This document shows, piece after piece, positions 14,255 through 14,705 of a DNA stretch of 14,705 bases (positions are counted from its first letter, which is position 1; the number at the start of each line of letters is the position of its first letter). The notes under the pieces are model-generated. The model saw only the letters and a program-made list of their open reading frames with translations, was not told the DNA's origin and did no database searches. Made by a program: the position numbers and the translations under genes. This stretch comes from a candidate division TM6 bacterium GW2011_GWF2_32_72 (GTDB taxonomy: Bacteria; Babelota; Babeliae; Babelales; GWF2-32-72), in assembly GCA_000989525.1 (NCBI GenBank), contig LBON01000010.1, positions 1 through 14,705 of the forward strand, read 5' to 3'.

Positions 14255-14604
14255 AATTTAAGTTTGATTTTTATTAATTTTTATTAATTATTTTTAGTCA
14301 TTTTAAAATTTGTAGGTTTACTTTTGTATGTTTTGCAAAGGGTGTTGATTTTTTCTTAATTATTTAATTATTTTTAGTCATTTTAAAATTTGTAAGTTTA
14401 CTTTTTATGTTTTGCAAAGGGTGTTCTTGCAAACACCCTCTGCACTCCCCATGCTTCGCCAAGGCTTCGCAGGGCTATCGCTGTGCACCAAGGGCAAGCC
14501 CTTTGGAAACCCAGACTCTCGATGCCCAACGTAACAACTCGCCCACATTAGTGCTAAGTAAGTTTTTTATAAAATATTTATCATCTCTTTAAATTTATAA
14601 ATCC
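14255..14604. other. Gene-free repeat island, right end
   Basis: Two tandem AT-rich units with ttagtcattttaaaatttgta starting at 14294 and 14374 (period 80 bp), each ending in ttttgcaaagggtgtt. Then come the agggtgtt/aacaccct hairpin (14418-14439), a ctcccc segment, a gcttcgccaag/gcttcgcag duplication (14453-14472) and an aagggc/gccctt inverted repeat near 14490-14503. The order is the mirror image of the left island. The plus-strand frame 14407-14592 lies wholly within it. No gene is accepted here. Confidence 0.7.
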
Positions 14605-14705
14605 AAGGGCTCGTACCCCGTTGGTCAGCGATAGTCGCTTAGGATGTTTCAATTTTTAACCACGTTTAATTATTGTTTATTAACAAGCCTCACGGCTTTT
14701 AAACC
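14594..14705. repeat. Right copy of the 86-bp dispersed direct repeat
   Basis: Positions 14605-14690 are identical to 12-97 and in the same orientation, 14,593 bp apart. After the identity ends, the aagcc(14685-14689)/ggctt(14694-14698) stem is kept with a different four-base loop. The window ends within the unit, so its true 3' boundary is not visible. Confidence 0.9.

Noticed and set aside
1-14705. Integrative element or genomic island bounded by the 86-bp direct repeats
   Set aside because: The interior holds prfA, rpmE and tRNAs, with no integrase, transposase or phage gene, so the direct repeats do not delimit cargo.

Overview
The window reads as chromosome of a very AT-rich bacterium with a reduced, host-dependent style of life. 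Coding density is high. Many predicted proteins start with a short Lys-Lys signal peptide (MKK...). One exported protein carries a eukaryote-type RING-H2 zinc finger, and three uptake or ion carriers (a concentrative nucleoside transporter, a branched-chain amino acid carrier and a cation/proton antiporter) sit among housekeeping genes. This mix fits the Candidatus Dependentiae (TM6)/Babeliae type of protist endosymbiont, but that assignment is an inference from gene content and composition, with no marker phylogeny behind it. TGA serves as a stop codon (end of prfA), so the standard bacterial code applies.

Layout. 1-596 is a gene-free repeat island: one copy of an 86-bp repeat, then a module of GC-richer hairpins and AT-rich tandem units. 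597-1520 (-) is an SppA-type signal peptide peptidase. 1621-1954 (+) is a tRNA operon Val(UAC)-Asn(GUU)-Asp(GUC) with a clear sigma70-type promoter and CCA ends encoded in the DNA. Two hairpin terminators at 1981-2061 separate it from a convergent pair on the minus strand: a nucleoside/guanine-deaminase-like enzyme (3113-3583), then the exported RING protein (2070-3092). Divergent from these is a CPA2-type antiporter (3724-5436), then rpmE and prfA (5532-6844) with their own promoter.

The centre holds two genes for exported proteins of unknown role (6935-7879 and 9788-10327) on either side of a NupC-family nucleoside transporter (8389-9657). Each of the two unknown genes is followed within about 25 bp of its stop codon by a copy of a MITE-like element with ttatac(g/a)aaaatt inverted ends. 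The copies are 321 bp and 86 bp long, and their internal hairpins look like transcription terminators. The minus-strand block 14154-10473 runs brnQ and then three exported or membrane-anchored proteins of unknown function. Gaps are short and a strong terminator lies at its end, so the four genes may form one operon. 14155-14705 is a second repeat island. It holds inverted copies of the left island's units and ends with a directly repeated, identical copy of the 86-bp sequence.

How the parts fit. The nucleoside and branched-chain amino acid carriers and the deaminase fit scavenging of host metabolites. SppA would clear leftover signal peptides, which suits a cell exporting many proteins. The RING protein and the HAxxRMxxRGI (DUF4258-like) protein are the best candidates here for products acting outside the bacterial cytoplasm. 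Several start sites were moved to codons with good ribosome binding sites: antiporter to GTG 3724, nupC to ATG 8389, and the 215-residue protein to ATG 11120.
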